A stretch of 64,000 bases of DNA from Pseudomonadota bacterium (GTDB taxonomy: Bacteria > Pseudomonadota > Gammaproteobacteria > CALCKW01), in contig JBCCUP010000005.1 of NCBI GenBank assembly GCA_039196715.1, forward strand, positions 1-64,000. Reading direction: 5' to 3'. Below the pieces are notes generated by a model. The model was not told the DNA's origin. It made no database searches and saw nothing but the letters and a program-made list of their open reading frames with translations. Below, in pieces: positions 55,301-64,000 of this stretch. The position numbers were made by a program, and so were the translations under genes. Position 1 is the stretch's first letter; the number at the start of each line of letters is the position of its first letter.

Positions 55301-55823
55301 CACCCATGTCAGCATGCCCAGTGGCGGATTCCCGGTCATCGACAACGGCGACCTGTACGACGCCACGGCCAATACCCTCGGCACCACAACCAACCCTACC
55401 GCACTCGCCAACGAGTACGAGCAGCTGCGCACATCGCAAGGGTGGTACGTCAATCTGCCAAATGACCGCAAGGCGATCTCGGGTGTGTCGATCTCGAACG
55501 GCATCGTCAACTACCCGGTCTACACGATCCCATCGAGCAGTGCGCCGTGTGAGCGCGACATCGGGTCCGGCACGCTGTACCGCATGAAGCTGTACGACGC
55601 ACAGCCCGTGTTCGACTACAGCGGCAACACCACCCTCGGCACCGAAGACCGCGAGATCCCGCTGGCAGCGCCGGGCATTCCGAGTGACATGGCCGGGCAC
55701 CGCGACCCCAGCGGCAACCTGTCAGAGTGCGTGAACATGCAGTGTTTCCAGTCAGACCCGAACGCGACCGCGGGCACGATCCCGAACGTGCAGGAGAACT
55801 ACTGGTTCCAGCAACTCAACTGA
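52371..55823 (+). CDS. pilY1: Type IV pilus tip adhesin/assembly factor PilY1
   Basis: A 1150-residue secreted protein. A signal peptide spans about 1-42 (cleavage near AQA-LD). The N-terminal von Willebrand A-like part has MIDAS residues MDTSGSMNGS at 63-72 and a later HVIMFTDGVPWADND near 350-365. The C-terminal PilC/PilY1 beta-propeller (about 640-1050) includes VVVFAATSDGMLHGFDGETGDEIFAV and the calcium-binding loop DTNGDGFAD at about 879-887, the site needed for retraction control in P. aeruginosa PilY1. A second Asp-rich loop is DKNLDG near 732. It is the last gene of the minor-pilin operon. Confidence 0.94.
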   Translation: MKRSRQPEISARTRHLRATRQRLKQAACTLSLFALTVTSAQALDTDIFFDRTVSELPNVVFYMDTSGSMNGSMNNVPIPYNPAQTYSGAFTTNSVYYAPGGRVPNSPSSVTSGQRMSMHCDQANLGIDARGFFTGRMVGRLPTTIPGNPTAEDKWLPVNKGVWGQFDGHLIDCFEDRGVHGENGVGGGTYVNANTTTAWTANAGEEIDWNGAGYVTAFLGNYINYKLNPPIENQSGTRTNKSEAMKRVMINVSHLFPQINAGVARMNGSSGATIVRPVRDNRLVANRTEFENTVNALPASGVTPLAEGLYEVYRYYRGESRLFGSSTGTHPDAISGSNYISPIDHECQRSHVIMFTDGVPWADNDQEPIETLLGGGSCHSGNNQSTGTSCLDDLALYMAQTDSRPGIPNVFDDDGNGTPDGQTVKVHPVGVQIGFQLLEDTATAADTSYFSAQDAIQLENNLVDVLSNIAGTVTVASRVVTSSDQFSRVAHRSEVYTGVYEPNSSYQWRGNVKKYRIAYDGLRPYLTDSDETNNPEILNTNGGIIPSARSYWSSGADGNNVLDGGARERLAGQNPASRNIYGINVDPSIEGNLTNSMHQLSLAQPTVNAALGAATRPASERQDILDYALGYDTPDTDDDLNTGEHSGQIGGFARNEPLAIQYGGTEANPDVVVFAATSDGMLHGFDGETGDEIFAVSPIESVPHYAPQFDNPATGSTRFWGIDGKLSAYVIDKNLDGIITQSAGDRVYLYMPYGLGGRTLYIFDATRANDRVNPVVVALNKKDPSLGRWREYGHALSQAVPLRARKTTGGKSLMAIAMGYDPNAEFAYTGHVMGRGIGLLELETGSMSWSAVSNASTATSEMQFSDMDYAFVAEPSPVDTNGDGFADRVYAVDLGAQVWRFDLADNFVGNSSSSADGGMIAELGRDVDGERRRVFKPIRTALVRDDGQAWVALAFGTGDRMNPLTSTNDNRLYLIRDTHVSMPSGGFPVIDNGDLYDATANTLGTTTNPTALANEYEQLRTSQGWYVNLPNDRKAISGVSISNGIVNYPVYTIPSSSAPCERDIGSGTLYRMKLYDAQPVFDYSGNTTLGTEDREIPLAAPGIPSDMAGHRDPSGNLSECVNMQCFQSDPNATAGTIPNVQENYWFQQLN

Positions 55824-55842
55824 CGCGCTGACACGCCACGGC

Positions 55843-55856
55843 CGGTGTGCACACCG
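55843..55856. other. Perfect palindrome after pilY1
   Basis: CGGTGTG-CACACCG lies 20 bp after the pilY1 stop, without a T-tract. It may mark the 3' end of the pilus transcript or be a protein site; the rest of the 258-bp gap to phaR shows nothing that I can support. Confidence 0.3.
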
Positions 55857-56081
55857 CACCCGGCTGTCACACGGACCGCTTGTGCGTTGCACCATGCACC
55901 AAGCCTGACGCCGCACACGGGGCGGAACGTAACGAGATCGTTGCAACCAAGCGATCCAGTTTGCGGAAAACGTCGCATTTCGGCGTGCAGTGCACGACAG
56001 AGCAGAAATATAGTGCCACCGATGTTGAAGGTGGCGGTCTCGACGGTTATGCTGCGCCGCGAAAGTCAACTGGCGAGCTGC

Positions 56082-56552
56082 ATGACCACATCAGGCCCTT
56101 CCAGCGCACCCCGGACGCTCAAGAAGTACCCCAACCGACGGCTGTATGACACCCACGAGAGTGCGTACATCACCCTCGACGGCGTGCGGAAAATGGTCTG
56201 TGAGCAACAGCCCTTTCGCGTGGTCGACTCGCGCAGCGGTGATGACATCACCCGCACGATCCTGCTGCAGATCGTCTGCGAGCACGAGACCGCCTCGTCA
56301 AGCCCGTGCTTCAACACCGGCTTCCTCGAGCAACTCATCCGGTGTTCGGACGACACCATGAGCGTCATGGTCGGGGAGTTCCTCGACCGCAGCCTGGGCG
56401 CGTACGCCCGAAATCAGGATGTCTTGCGCCAGCAGATGAACAGCGTGATGAACATCGACCCGGTCGATCTCATGTCCGATGTGCAGCAGCCAAAGCCGTG
56501 GCAGGACGCCGCACAGACGGTCAACCCGCACGAGGACCGGCTGGCCAACTGA
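56082..56552 (+). CDS. phaR: Polyhydroxyalkanoate synthesis repressor PhaR
   Basis: A 156-residue regulator that controls phasin and polyhydroxyalkanoate genes. The N-terminal DNA-binding block is very clear: TLKKYPNRRLYDTHESAYITLDGVRKMV and FRVVDSRSGDDITRTILLQIV. The C-terminal PHB-accumulation part has FLEQLIRCSDDTMSVMVGEFLDRSLGAYARNQDVLRQQMN. No phaC, phaP or phaB gene is in the window. The ATG was chosen because upstream sequence is not conserved. Its last 32 bp overlap the convergent phosphatase gene. Confidence 0.92.
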   Translation: MTTSGPSSAPRTLKKYPNRRLYDTHESAYITLDGVRKMVCEQQPFRVVDSRSGDDITRTILLQIVCEHETASSSPCFNTGFLEQLIRCSDDTMSVMVGEFLDRSLGAYARNQDVLRQQMNSVMNIDPVDLMSDVQQPKPWQDAAQTVNPHEDRLAN

Positions 56553-57318
56553 TCCGCTCCCGCGCGACTGCGTGCAGCGCCGCGCTGCCGCTGGCCAGCA
56601 CGCTCGTGGTGTCGAGCCCGATCGGCTCGCCCGCCAGGTCGGTCATTTTCCCTCCCGCTTCCGCCACGATCACCGACAGGGCTGCGACGTCGAGTACGTT
56701 CACGTCCGATTCGATGACCACGTCGAGGCTGCCCTGCGCCAGCAGGTGGTAGTGCAGGTAGTCACCGTAACCGCGGTGCCGATGCACATCCCGCATCAAC
56801 TGACCGAGTGCGGTCCAACTGTCGGCGACACCGCTGAGACTGCCGACGTTGCCGGTGGACAGAATGGCGCGGTCCAGCGCAACCGGCTGGTGCGTGTGCA
56901 GGCGCTCATTACCGAACCAGGCACCCTGTCCGCGCTCGGCGCAGAACACCTCGCCCGACACCGGCGCCGAGGACACGCCAAGCACCAACTCGCCGCGGTG
57001 CATCAGGGCAATCTGCGTGGAGAAGAACGGGCACGCGCGTACAAAAGACTTGGTGCCGTCGATCGGGTCGATGAGCCAGAGGTGATCGGTGGACTGGCCC
57101 TGTCGACCGGTTTCTTCGCCGTAGAACGCGTGGTCGGGGAAACGCGCCTTCAGCACCGCGAGAATGGCGCGCTCGGCGTCGACATCCGCCGCCGTGACCG
57201 GCGAGTCATCGCCCTTGAAGTTGACGTCGACACCGGCCTCGTAGTGGCGAAGGATGACGTTGCGGGCGGCGTCAGCCGCGTCGAGTGCCGCGCGCAGGGT
57301 GTCACTGGGGACGAGCAT
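56521..57318 (-). CDS. Inositol-monophosphatase family phosphatase (HisN/CysQ-like)
   Basis: A 265-residue Mg2+/Li+-type phosphatase with FYGEETGRQG (Glu68-Glu69), LWLIDPIDGTKSF at about 81-92 and NVLDVAALSVIVAEAGGKMTDLAGEP near the C-terminus. All metal ligands are present. Substrates in this group include inositol-1-phosphate, histidinol phosphate and adenosine bisphosphate; the sequence alone does not decide. It overlaps the ampD stop by 17 bp at its start and phaR by 32 bp at its end. Confidence 0.88.
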   Translation of the reverse strand: MLVPSDTLRAALDAADAARNVILRHYEAGVDVNFKGDDSPVTAADVDAERAILAVLKARFPDHAFYGEETGRQGQSTDHLWLIDPIDGTKSFVRACPFFSTQIALMHRGELVLGVSSAPVSGEVFCAERGQGAWFGNERLHTHQPVALDRAILSTGNVGSLSGVADSWTALGQLMRDVHRHRGYGDYLHYHLLAQGSLDVVIESDVNVLDVAALSVIVAEAGGKMTDLAGEPIGLDTTSVLASGSAALHAVARERISWPAGPRAG

Positions 57319-57901
57319 GTCCGGTTTCCGAGGTGAGGGAGTCCAATTCTCGCATCAATCGCGACCACTCGAACGCCTCCCCGGGGTCTGACTTGCGGCC
57401 GGGGGCGATGTCACTGTGGCCAACAATGCGGTCGCGCGAGATGGCCGGCCAGCGGCGTTGCAACGCCAGGCACACGCGTGCGAGCACGCGGTATTGCACA
57501 GGCTCGTAGGGCGCCGCGTCTGTGCCCTCCAGCTCGATGCCAACCGAGAAGTCGTTGCACCCCGTCCGGTGGGCGAAGGTGCTGACACCGGCGTGCCAGG
57601 CACGCCGGTGCAACGGCACGTACTGTGTGCACGCGCCGTCCCGCCGAATCAACAGATGCGCTGACACCCGGAGCGACCGCAGCGCCGTGAGCGCCGGGTG
57701 CACGCCCTCAGGCAGCTCGTTGCGAAACAACCGGTCGATCCAGGGGCCGCCGAACTGCCCGGGCGGCAGGCTGATACCGTGGACAACGATCAGCTCGGGC
57801 GCCACACCCGGCGGCCGCGTGTCCGCGTTTGGTGACGGGCAGCGACGTGCCCCCGACAACCATCCGGTCTCGTTGTCGATGTCACAGTCGAATTTGGCCA
57901 T
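57302..57901 (-). CDS. ampD: 1,6-anhydro-N-acetylmuramoyl-L-alanine amidase AmpD
   Basis: A 199-residue cytoplasmic zinc amidase of cell-wall recycling that also controls AmpC-type beta-lactamase induction in some species. Family blocks are LIVVHGISLPPGQFGG (first zinc His), RRAWHAGVSTFAHRTGCNDFSVGIELEGTD and IVGHSDIAPGRKSDPGEAFEW with the last ligands. A perfect 25-bp palindrome lies under the RAWHAG region (57586-57610). The gene is divergent from rep. No ampE follows. Confidence 0.95.
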   Translation of the reverse strand: MAKFDCDIDNETGWLSGARRCPSPNADTRPPGVAPELIVVHGISLPPGQFGGPWIDRLFRNELPEGVHPALTALRSLRVSAHLLIRRDGACTQYVPLHRRAWHAGVSTFAHRTGCNDFSVGIELEGTDAAPYEPVQYRVLARVCLALQRRWPAISRDRIVGHSDIAPGRKSDPGEAFEWSRLMRELDSLTSETGHARPQ

Positions 57902-57985
57902 GCTTCACCCTATCACGTGGCGACAGGGCCGATGACAGGGCCGTCGCTGCACGGTACGCTACGCGGCCCTCGCGGTGGTCCCTCC

Positions 57986-59986
<2,001 letters not shown>

Positions 59987-60005
59987 ACCACGGTACCCCT
60001 GACGC

Positions 60006-60821
60006 ATGTTGATCGACTCGCACTGCCACCTCGACTTCGACGGACTCCGTGAAGACCTCGAAGGCACCCTGGCACGCGCCCACGACGCCGGTGTCGACCA
60101 CATCCTGTGCATCAGTGTCACGCTCGAGGATTTCCCCCGTGTGCTCGATACCGCCGGCCGATCCGACAACCTCTTCGCCTCGGTCGGTGTGCACCCGTGC
60201 TACCCGGAGGCCGAGCAGCCCGGTATCGACCAGCTGGTCGAGCTCGCCGATCACCCGAAAGTGGTGGCCATCGGAGAAACGGGCCTCGACTTCATGCGTG
60301 TGGAAGGCGACATGCAGTGGCAACGCGAGCGTTTTGTCACACACATCGAGGCCGCCGCGCGTGCCGACAAACCGTTGATCATTCACACGCGCGCGGCGGC
60401 CCAGGACACCGTCGACATGTTGGTGGCCAACCGTGCGGACCGTTCGGGTGGCGTGATGCACTGTTTCGCCGAAAACTGGGACATCGCCCGGCAGGCCCTC
60501 GATCTCGGTTTCTACATTTCGTTTTCGGGCATCGTGACCTTCAAGTCGGCCAAAGCCGTGCAGGAGGCCGCGCGCCTGGTGCCCCTGGATCGCCTGCTGG
60601 TGGAAACCGATGCGCCCTACCTCGCCCCGGTGCCGCACCGCGGTAAACCCAACGAGCCGGCGTTCGTGCGGCACACGGCGCAGTTCCTCGCCGACCTCCG
60701 TGGCATACCCCTCGACGAGCTGGCCGCCCACACCCGGCGGAACTTCTTCTCGCTGTTTGCCACAGCGCGCCCTGCCAGCACGCCGCTCCGGGCCGGCCCG
60801 CAGGGGGCCCCGCCAGGCTGA
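60006..60821 (+). CDS. TatD-family metal-dependent hydrolase (YcfH type)
   Basis: A 271-residue TatD-family protein with LIDSHCHLDF (metal His6, His8), VGVHPCYPEA, IGETGLDFMR (metal Glu), LIIHTRAAAQDT, GVMHCFAEN and LLVETDAPYLAP (metal Asp). Members are 3'-5' exonucleases or deoxyribonucleases. The closest style is YcfH/TatD-like. The C-terminus ends in a Pro/Gly/Ala-rich tail beyond the usual end. It lies after rep. Confidence 0.94.
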   Translation: MLIDSHCHLDFDGLREDLEGTLARAHDAGVDHILCISVTLEDFPRVLDTAGRSDNLFASVGVHPCYPEAEQPGIDQLVELADHPKVVAIGETGLDFMRVEGDMQWQRERFVTHIEAAARADKPLIIHTRAAAQDTVDMLVANRADRSGGVMHCFAENWDIARQALDLGFYISFSGIVTFKSAKAVQEAARLVPLDRLLVETDAPYLAPVPHRGKPNEPAFVRHTAQFLADLRGIPLDELAAHTRRNFFSLFATARPASTPLRAGPQGAPPG

Positions 60822-60853
60822 CACAACGCGCACCCAGGCCGTATACTGAGGCC

Positions 60854-61333
60854 ATGGAAACCGTTCCGACTCCGCGGCGTATGCACCCGGGCCTCACCGC
60901 CCTGGTGTTGCTGTGCGCGCTCGGACTGTCAGCCTGCGCGTCGCTGGTCGACCGGATCGTACCGGACCCGCCGGACGTCACGCTGGTGGGTGTCGACCTG
61001 GTCGAGGCCTCGCTGTTGCAGCAGACCTTCAACCTCACGCTCAACCTGCAAAACCCGAACGACCGCACGCTCGCGATCCAGGACACCCAGTTCTCGGCCA
61101 TCATCAACGGCGAGGAGTTCGCGAGCGGCATCAGCAAGACGCCGATCGACCTGCCACCCTACGGTGAAGCGGATGTGTCCGTGAGGGTGAACAGTGGTCT
61201 GCTGAAAGTGCTCGAGAACCTCGGGAAGTTGACGGGCGGTCAGGGACTCAACTACCGGCTCGAAGGGTCAGTCAAGATCGCTGGCATCCCGGTGCGCATT
61301 CCATTCAGCCAGGACGGCACCCTCTCCCCCTAG
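60854..61333 (+). CDS. LEA type 2 (WHy-domain) lipoprotein
   Basis: A 159-residue lipoprotein. The signal peptide ends in the lipobox LGLSAC with Cys28 lipidated. The mature domain has the LEA_2/WHy pattern VTLVGVDLVEASLLQQTFNLTLNLQNPNDRTLAIQDTQFSAIINGEEFASGISK, then a VNSGLLKVLENLGKL segment and an YRLEGSVKIAGIPVRIPFS end. Bacterial members are thought to help in stress tolerance at the envelope, with no defined reaction. It follows tatD by 32 bp. Confidence 0.85.
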   Translation: METVPTPRRMHPGLTALVLLCALGLSACASLVDRIVPDPPDVTLVGVDLVEASLLQQTFNLTLNLQNPNDRTLAIQDTQFSAIINGEEFASGISKTPIDLPPYGEADVSVRVNSGLLKVLENLGKLTGGQGLNYRLEGSVKIAGIPVRIPFSQDGTLSP

Positions 61334-61335
61334 CC

Positions 61336-61350
61336 GTGCAGCGGCTGCAC
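61336..61350. terminator. Possible bidirectional hairpin
   Basis: GTGCAG-CGG-CTGCAC sits just after the lipoprotein stop, in the 64-bp gap to the convergent desaturase gene. A T-rich stretch (TTGCTTTTC) comes only 22 bp later, so termination strength is doubtful. Confidence 0.3.
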
Positions 61351-61397
61351 CTCGAGCACCGCCTTGCTTTTCACCGCGCAATCTCGATGCCTGCACG

Positions 61398-62372
61398 TCA
61401 GCTCACCTGCTCACGCAATTTGATGAGCAATGACTGTGCGATTCTGAACGCGCGACGGAAGACAGACCGAAACGGGTGAAGGTAGAGCGTGATCAGCGAG
61501 TGCTCCGCTGGTGTCTGCTCCTTTTTGACACCGAATTGCAAATCGGCATCGGGCTCGGACGGGTGAAGCGTGTTCCCCATGCGATCCCAAATGGCAAGCA
61601 CAACCCCGAAATTCCGGTCGTGGTGCCGCCGCTCGATCGAGTGGTGAATGTGGTGTTGCGCGGGTGAGATCAACCACTTCTCCAACCAGCTCGGGTAGTG
61701 CACCGGCACGTTGGAATGGCGCAGGTTGGCGCCCAGTGCATTGAAGGCGAATATGACGACGTTGATACCAAGCACCGAGATCAAATCGACCTTGTTTCCG
61801 AACACGAAGACGAATATGCCGATAGAACAACCCTGCACCACGGCACTGCGCAAGACGTAGATCACACCCTCGACGGGGTGGGTTCGGAATATGGTCAGCG
61901 GTGTCAGCGTTTCCGCCGAATGGTGCACCCGGTGGAACGGCCACAACCAGGGGGAGCGGTGCATCAGCCTGTGCACCCAGTAGCGACTGGCGTCATCGAA
62001 CAGGAACAGCGTGAGTGTGAACGCCGTGAGAACCACGGCTCTGGGCACATCCGCTCCGCCGCCGGGCGCGAAGTGGCCATGCAGAAAGTGAAACCAGAAT
62101 GTGGCGATCGCGAGCTGGCCAATCAGCGCCGGTGTGATCAGGCCCATCACGCCCCGGTTGATGGCGAGCAACAGGTAGTCGGCGCGCGCAGACCTGCCGA
62201 GCCATGTTCGACGGTCGAAGGTGCGCGACATGGCGCCTCGAAGGCTGCTCCCACCGGCCCAACAGAGCCAGACGATACCGATGACCCACGCGCTGGCCAG
62301 GTAGCCGATAAAGACACGTTTCTCGGGGTTGAAGAACAGGTCGGTCACGGTGTCGGTAATCTGTTCAAACAT
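61398..62372 (-). CDS. Fatty acid hydroxylase / sterol desaturase family membrane protein
   Basis: A 324-residue membrane protein with the di-iron His motifs of the superfamily: HRLMH (about residue 145), HRVHH (about 158) and HHIHH plus HHDRNFG near 235-250. Several hydrophobic segments precede and lie between them (VFIGYLASAWVIGIVWLCW; IAFNALGAN-like stretch). Such enzymes hydroxylate or desaturate lipids or sterols in the membrane. The substrate is unknown. The chosen ATG (MFEQITDTV) lies 13 bp beyond the T-tract of the terminator that ends the upstream DUF4856 transcript, so it probably needs its own promoter. Confidence 0.88.
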   Translation of the reverse strand: MFEQITDTVTDLFFNPEKRVFIGYLASAWVIGIVWLCWAGGSSLRGAMSRTFDRRTWLGRSARADYLLLAINRGVMGLITPALIGQLAIATFWFHFLHGHFAPGGGADVPRAVVLTAFTLTLFLFDDASRYWVHRLMHRSPWLWPFHRVHHSAETLTPLTIFRTHPVEGVIYVLRSAVVQGCSIGIFVFVFGNKVDLISVLGINVVIFAFNALGANLRHSNVPVHYPSWLEKWLISPAQHHIHHSIERRHHDRNFGVVLAIWDRMGNTLHPSEPDADLQFGVKKEQTPAEHSLITLYLHPFRSVFRRAFRIAQSLLIKLREQVS

Positions 62373-62384
62373 GTCGAATCCCCC

Positions 62385-62424
62385 AAAAAAAAGGGCGACG
62401 CGAGCGTGCACGCCCGAGTCGCCC
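62385..62424 (-). terminator. Intrinsic terminator of the DUF4856 gene
   Basis: On the minus strand the stem GGGCGAC/GTCGCCC, with a mostly paired inner helix GCGTGCACGC, is followed by eight Ts (62385-62392). This is a classic Rho-independent terminator, 18 bp after the DUF4856 stop. It separates that gene from the desaturase gene that starts 13 bp further on. Confidence 0.88.
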
Positions 62425-62441
62425 TGCGATCGCGTCAGCGA

Positions 62442-63863
62442 TCAGTCGTTCTCGGCGTTGTCCTTGTTGCCGAGTTTGTCGCTCAACGCCTGCAAATCGC
62501 CTTCGATGGCGTTCTTCTTGGCGGTCAGGCCGAAGGTGTCGTCCAACAGGTGCTGCAGTTTGGCCATGTGCAGCATGTACTCGGTCAGGCCATTGCCCTG
62601 CTCGCGCACGTAGTCGCCGTTCTGGTCCACCCGAACAACCTGTTCGTCGAGCAACACAACCGGGCTGAACCCGATCAGGCGGTTCATCTTGACCGCGGTT
62701 GCACCCATGTCCTTGCCGCCCATCTGCAGGGCCAGTGAGAAGCCCTTCAGCTCACCCCAGTGCTTGGCGTACTTGCGCATGATCTTGGGGATATCGCCGG
62801 TCTCGTCAACGGCAGTCTTCAGCTCTTGCGCGTCCAGGTACACGGAACCCGCATACTTGTAGACGGCCTCGGCGAGCACCTTTTCCCAGTCGCTCTTGAT
62901 GTCGGCCGCGTAGGCCATCAACACGGCTCGCTGGCCACCGTCGAGCGCTTCACCACCCGCCTCGGAAATCAGCTTACGCCCGGCGAGAAAGTTCGCCATG
63001 ATGTCCTGGAGGTAGTTGGTCTTGCCGCTCTTGTCCGCGTCGGCCGCGTAGTAGGCGTTCGCGAAGGTCATCTCGGACTTGAGGTCGATGACACCGTCAG
63101 CGTTCGCGTCGGCCGGCGTGAACGCAGCGGACTTCATCTTCGCGATGTTGTAAACGGTTTCGGCATCGAGGCCCGTGGTGTGTGCCGGCGCACCGAAGTA
63201 GCCGAATGCCTCGTCCCAGGCGTGTTCCTTGCCGGTGTAGTGCGCGCCTTCCTTGTAGGGCGCATCGTTCGGCTTCTTGTCCGGTCCCATGAGCTCGTCG
63301 AGGTAGTTGTCGACGGCCTGGTTGTAGAACACGGCACCGATCAGGGTCTTGGAGATCAACTGGCCGTAGTCGAAGCCATTGATCTCATCGTAGCCACCCG
63401 GGACGGAGGCCGCTTTCTCGATCATGAAGTTGATGACTTCGGGGCCGGTCAACTGGCCGGGCCAACCCGGGACCAAGCCTTTGTAGGTCTTGCCCTGCAG
63501 GTCCTTGCCCTTGGAAATGTCGTCAACGCCAGCCTGCTTCACGGCGAAGCCGTCCTTGCCGGCAGGCGCAATGATCGCGCGACCTGCGTCCTTGCCGCTG
63601 TAGTAGGCCTGCATCTCCGCAAGCACCTCGGCGTTGTTGCTGCCGTCGCTCTTTGACGCGAGTTTCTTGAGCGAATCGTGCAGCACGTAGCGTGCAATCT
63701 GGCCTGTGTAGGCCACAGAGTTGGTCTTGTCGCCCGTGTACCCTTTCAGCGTGACGGGGAAATCGGCGTATACTGCCAGGTGGCCGCCGGCGGTCGCGTG
63801 CATGCCCGACAGCGCGACAGCGACGATCGCGGCGCCCGCTGCGAGTTTCATTTTGCGTCTCAT
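62442..63863 (-). CDS. Exported DUF4856 protein with EF-hand-like loops
   Basis: A 473-residue secreted protein of unknown function (DUF4856). A signal peptide (MKLAAGAAIVAVALSGMHATA) leads to FPVTLKGYTGDKTNSVAYTGQIARYVLHD, then KTLIGAVFYNQAVDNYLDELMG and GKEHAWDEAFGYFGAP, a His/Glu motif faintly like that of imelysin-type iron-regulated proteins. Asp-rich loops DANADGVIDLKSE (about 250-262) and DADKSGKTN look like EF-hand calcium sites. Several blocks are helical repeats. An upstream half-conserved Fur box and its own strong terminator suggest an independent, maybe iron-controlled, transcript. Confidence 0.8.
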   Translation of the reverse strand: MRRKMKLAAGAAIVAVALSGMHATAGGHLAVYADFPVTLKGYTGDKTNSVAYTGQIARYVLHDSLKKLASKSDGSNNAEVLAEMQAYYSGKDAGRAIIAPAGKDGFAVKQAGVDDISKGKDLQGKTYKGLVPGWPGQLTGPEVINFMIEKAASVPGGYDEINGFDYGQLISKTLIGAVFYNQAVDNYLDELMGPDKKPNDAPYKEGAHYTGKEHAWDEAFGYFGAPAHTTGLDAETVYNIAKMKSAAFTPADANADGVIDLKSEMTFANAYYAADADKSGKTNYLQDIMANFLAGRKLISEAGGEALDGGQRAVLMAYAADIKSDWEKVLAEAVYKYAGSVYLDAQELKTAVDETGDIPKIMRKYAKHWGELKGFSLALQMGGKDMGATAVKMNRLIGFSPVVLLDEQVVRVDQNGDYVREQGNGLTEYMLHMAKLQHLLDDTFGLTAKKNAIEGDLQALSDKLGNKDNAEND

Positions 63864-63937
63864 GGTGTGTCCCGAGGTGGTTGGAATGCGTGGCCGCCGG
63901 GTCGACAGCCCTCATCAGCACTAGGGTACCGAGTACG

Positions 63938-63956
63938 GCAAATGAGAACAACTCTT
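63938..63956 (-). promoter_or_regulatory. Possible Fur box before the DUF4856 gene
   Basis: On the minus strand AAGAGTTGTTCTCATTTGC shares the block TTCTCATTTGC with the fbpA operator and matches the Fur consensus at 10 of 19 positions, with the right half well conserved. It is about 75 bp upstream of the ATG. A weak TTGTTC-N17-TACCCT promoter overlaps it. Confidence 0.4.
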
Positions 63957-64000
63957 GTTTGTGTTTCGTTTTGACCCGAACGGGTTTACACCCGACTACC

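Overview
The window is a GC-rich chromosomal segment of a free-living, probably marine, gammaproteobacterium. Evidence for the lineage is the gene content and order: tRNA-Ser(GCU)-csrA-lysC-alaS-recX-recA-cinA-mutS, nadK-recN-bamE, ratA/smpB, dnaQ/rnhA/yafS-like, tsaE-amiC-mutL-miaA, rluC/rne and secF-secD-yajC. An NhaD-type Na+/H+ antiporter suggests a saline habitat, and PhaR suggests polyhydroxyalkanoate metabolism. I could not resolve the genus. I saw no prophage, insertion sequence, CRISPR array or replication origin.

Layout. 1-1499: the end of a DUF393 gene, then a tRNA-Ser(GCU) gene inside an unusual repeat field. A 260-bp segment (tRNA + leader + hairpin block) is duplicated, the second tRNA copy is decayed, and four related four-hairpin units are scattered around. 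1500-8119 (minus strand): csrA, lysC, alaS, recX, recA (with a good LexA box) and cinA. 8161-13765 (plus): mutS, nadK, recN, bamE. 13800-17755: ratA, smpB, dnaQ, rnhA, a YafS-like methyltransferase and a tandem-FHA protein. 17792-25468 (minus): sppA, tsaE, amiC, mutL, miaA and cysM, plus rluC. 26003-28756: rne with a long, hairpin-rich leader. 28931-32141: a phosphoribosyltransferase, a GT4 glycosyltransferase and a dynamin-like GTPase. 32365-35656: an iron-uptake unit (Fur-boxed promoter, FbpA-type binding protein, permease) followed by fur. 35663-40215 (minus): a GT4 glycosyltransferase and secF-secD-yajC. 40491-49059: mixed metabolism (histidine phosphatase, acyl-CoA dehydrogenase, NhaD, MarR regulator, WecA-like transferase, 8-oxoguanine deaminase, GabD). 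49294-55823: a minor-pilin/PilY1 operon for type IV pili. 56082-61333: phaR, an inositol-phosphatase family gene, ampD, rep, tatD and a LEA-type lipoprotein. 61398-63863: a fatty acid hydroxylase/sterol desaturase family protein and an exported DUF4856 protein with a clear intrinsic terminator.

Functional themes. DNA repair is heavily represented (recA, recX, mutS, recN, mutL, rep, tatD), with LexA control visible at recA. RNA metabolism is covered by csrA, rne, rluC, miaA, smpB, rnhA and tsaE. Envelope functions include secDF-yajC, bamE, amiC, ampD, sppA and the pilus operon. Iron control links fur, the fbpAB promoter and possibly the DUF4856 gene. The most unusual element is the multi-hairpin repeat and duplicated tRNA-Ser region upstream of csrA. 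The next most interesting points are the hairpin-rich rne leader, an Fbp transporter without its ATPase beside fur, and cysM occupying the place where hfq usually follows miaA.
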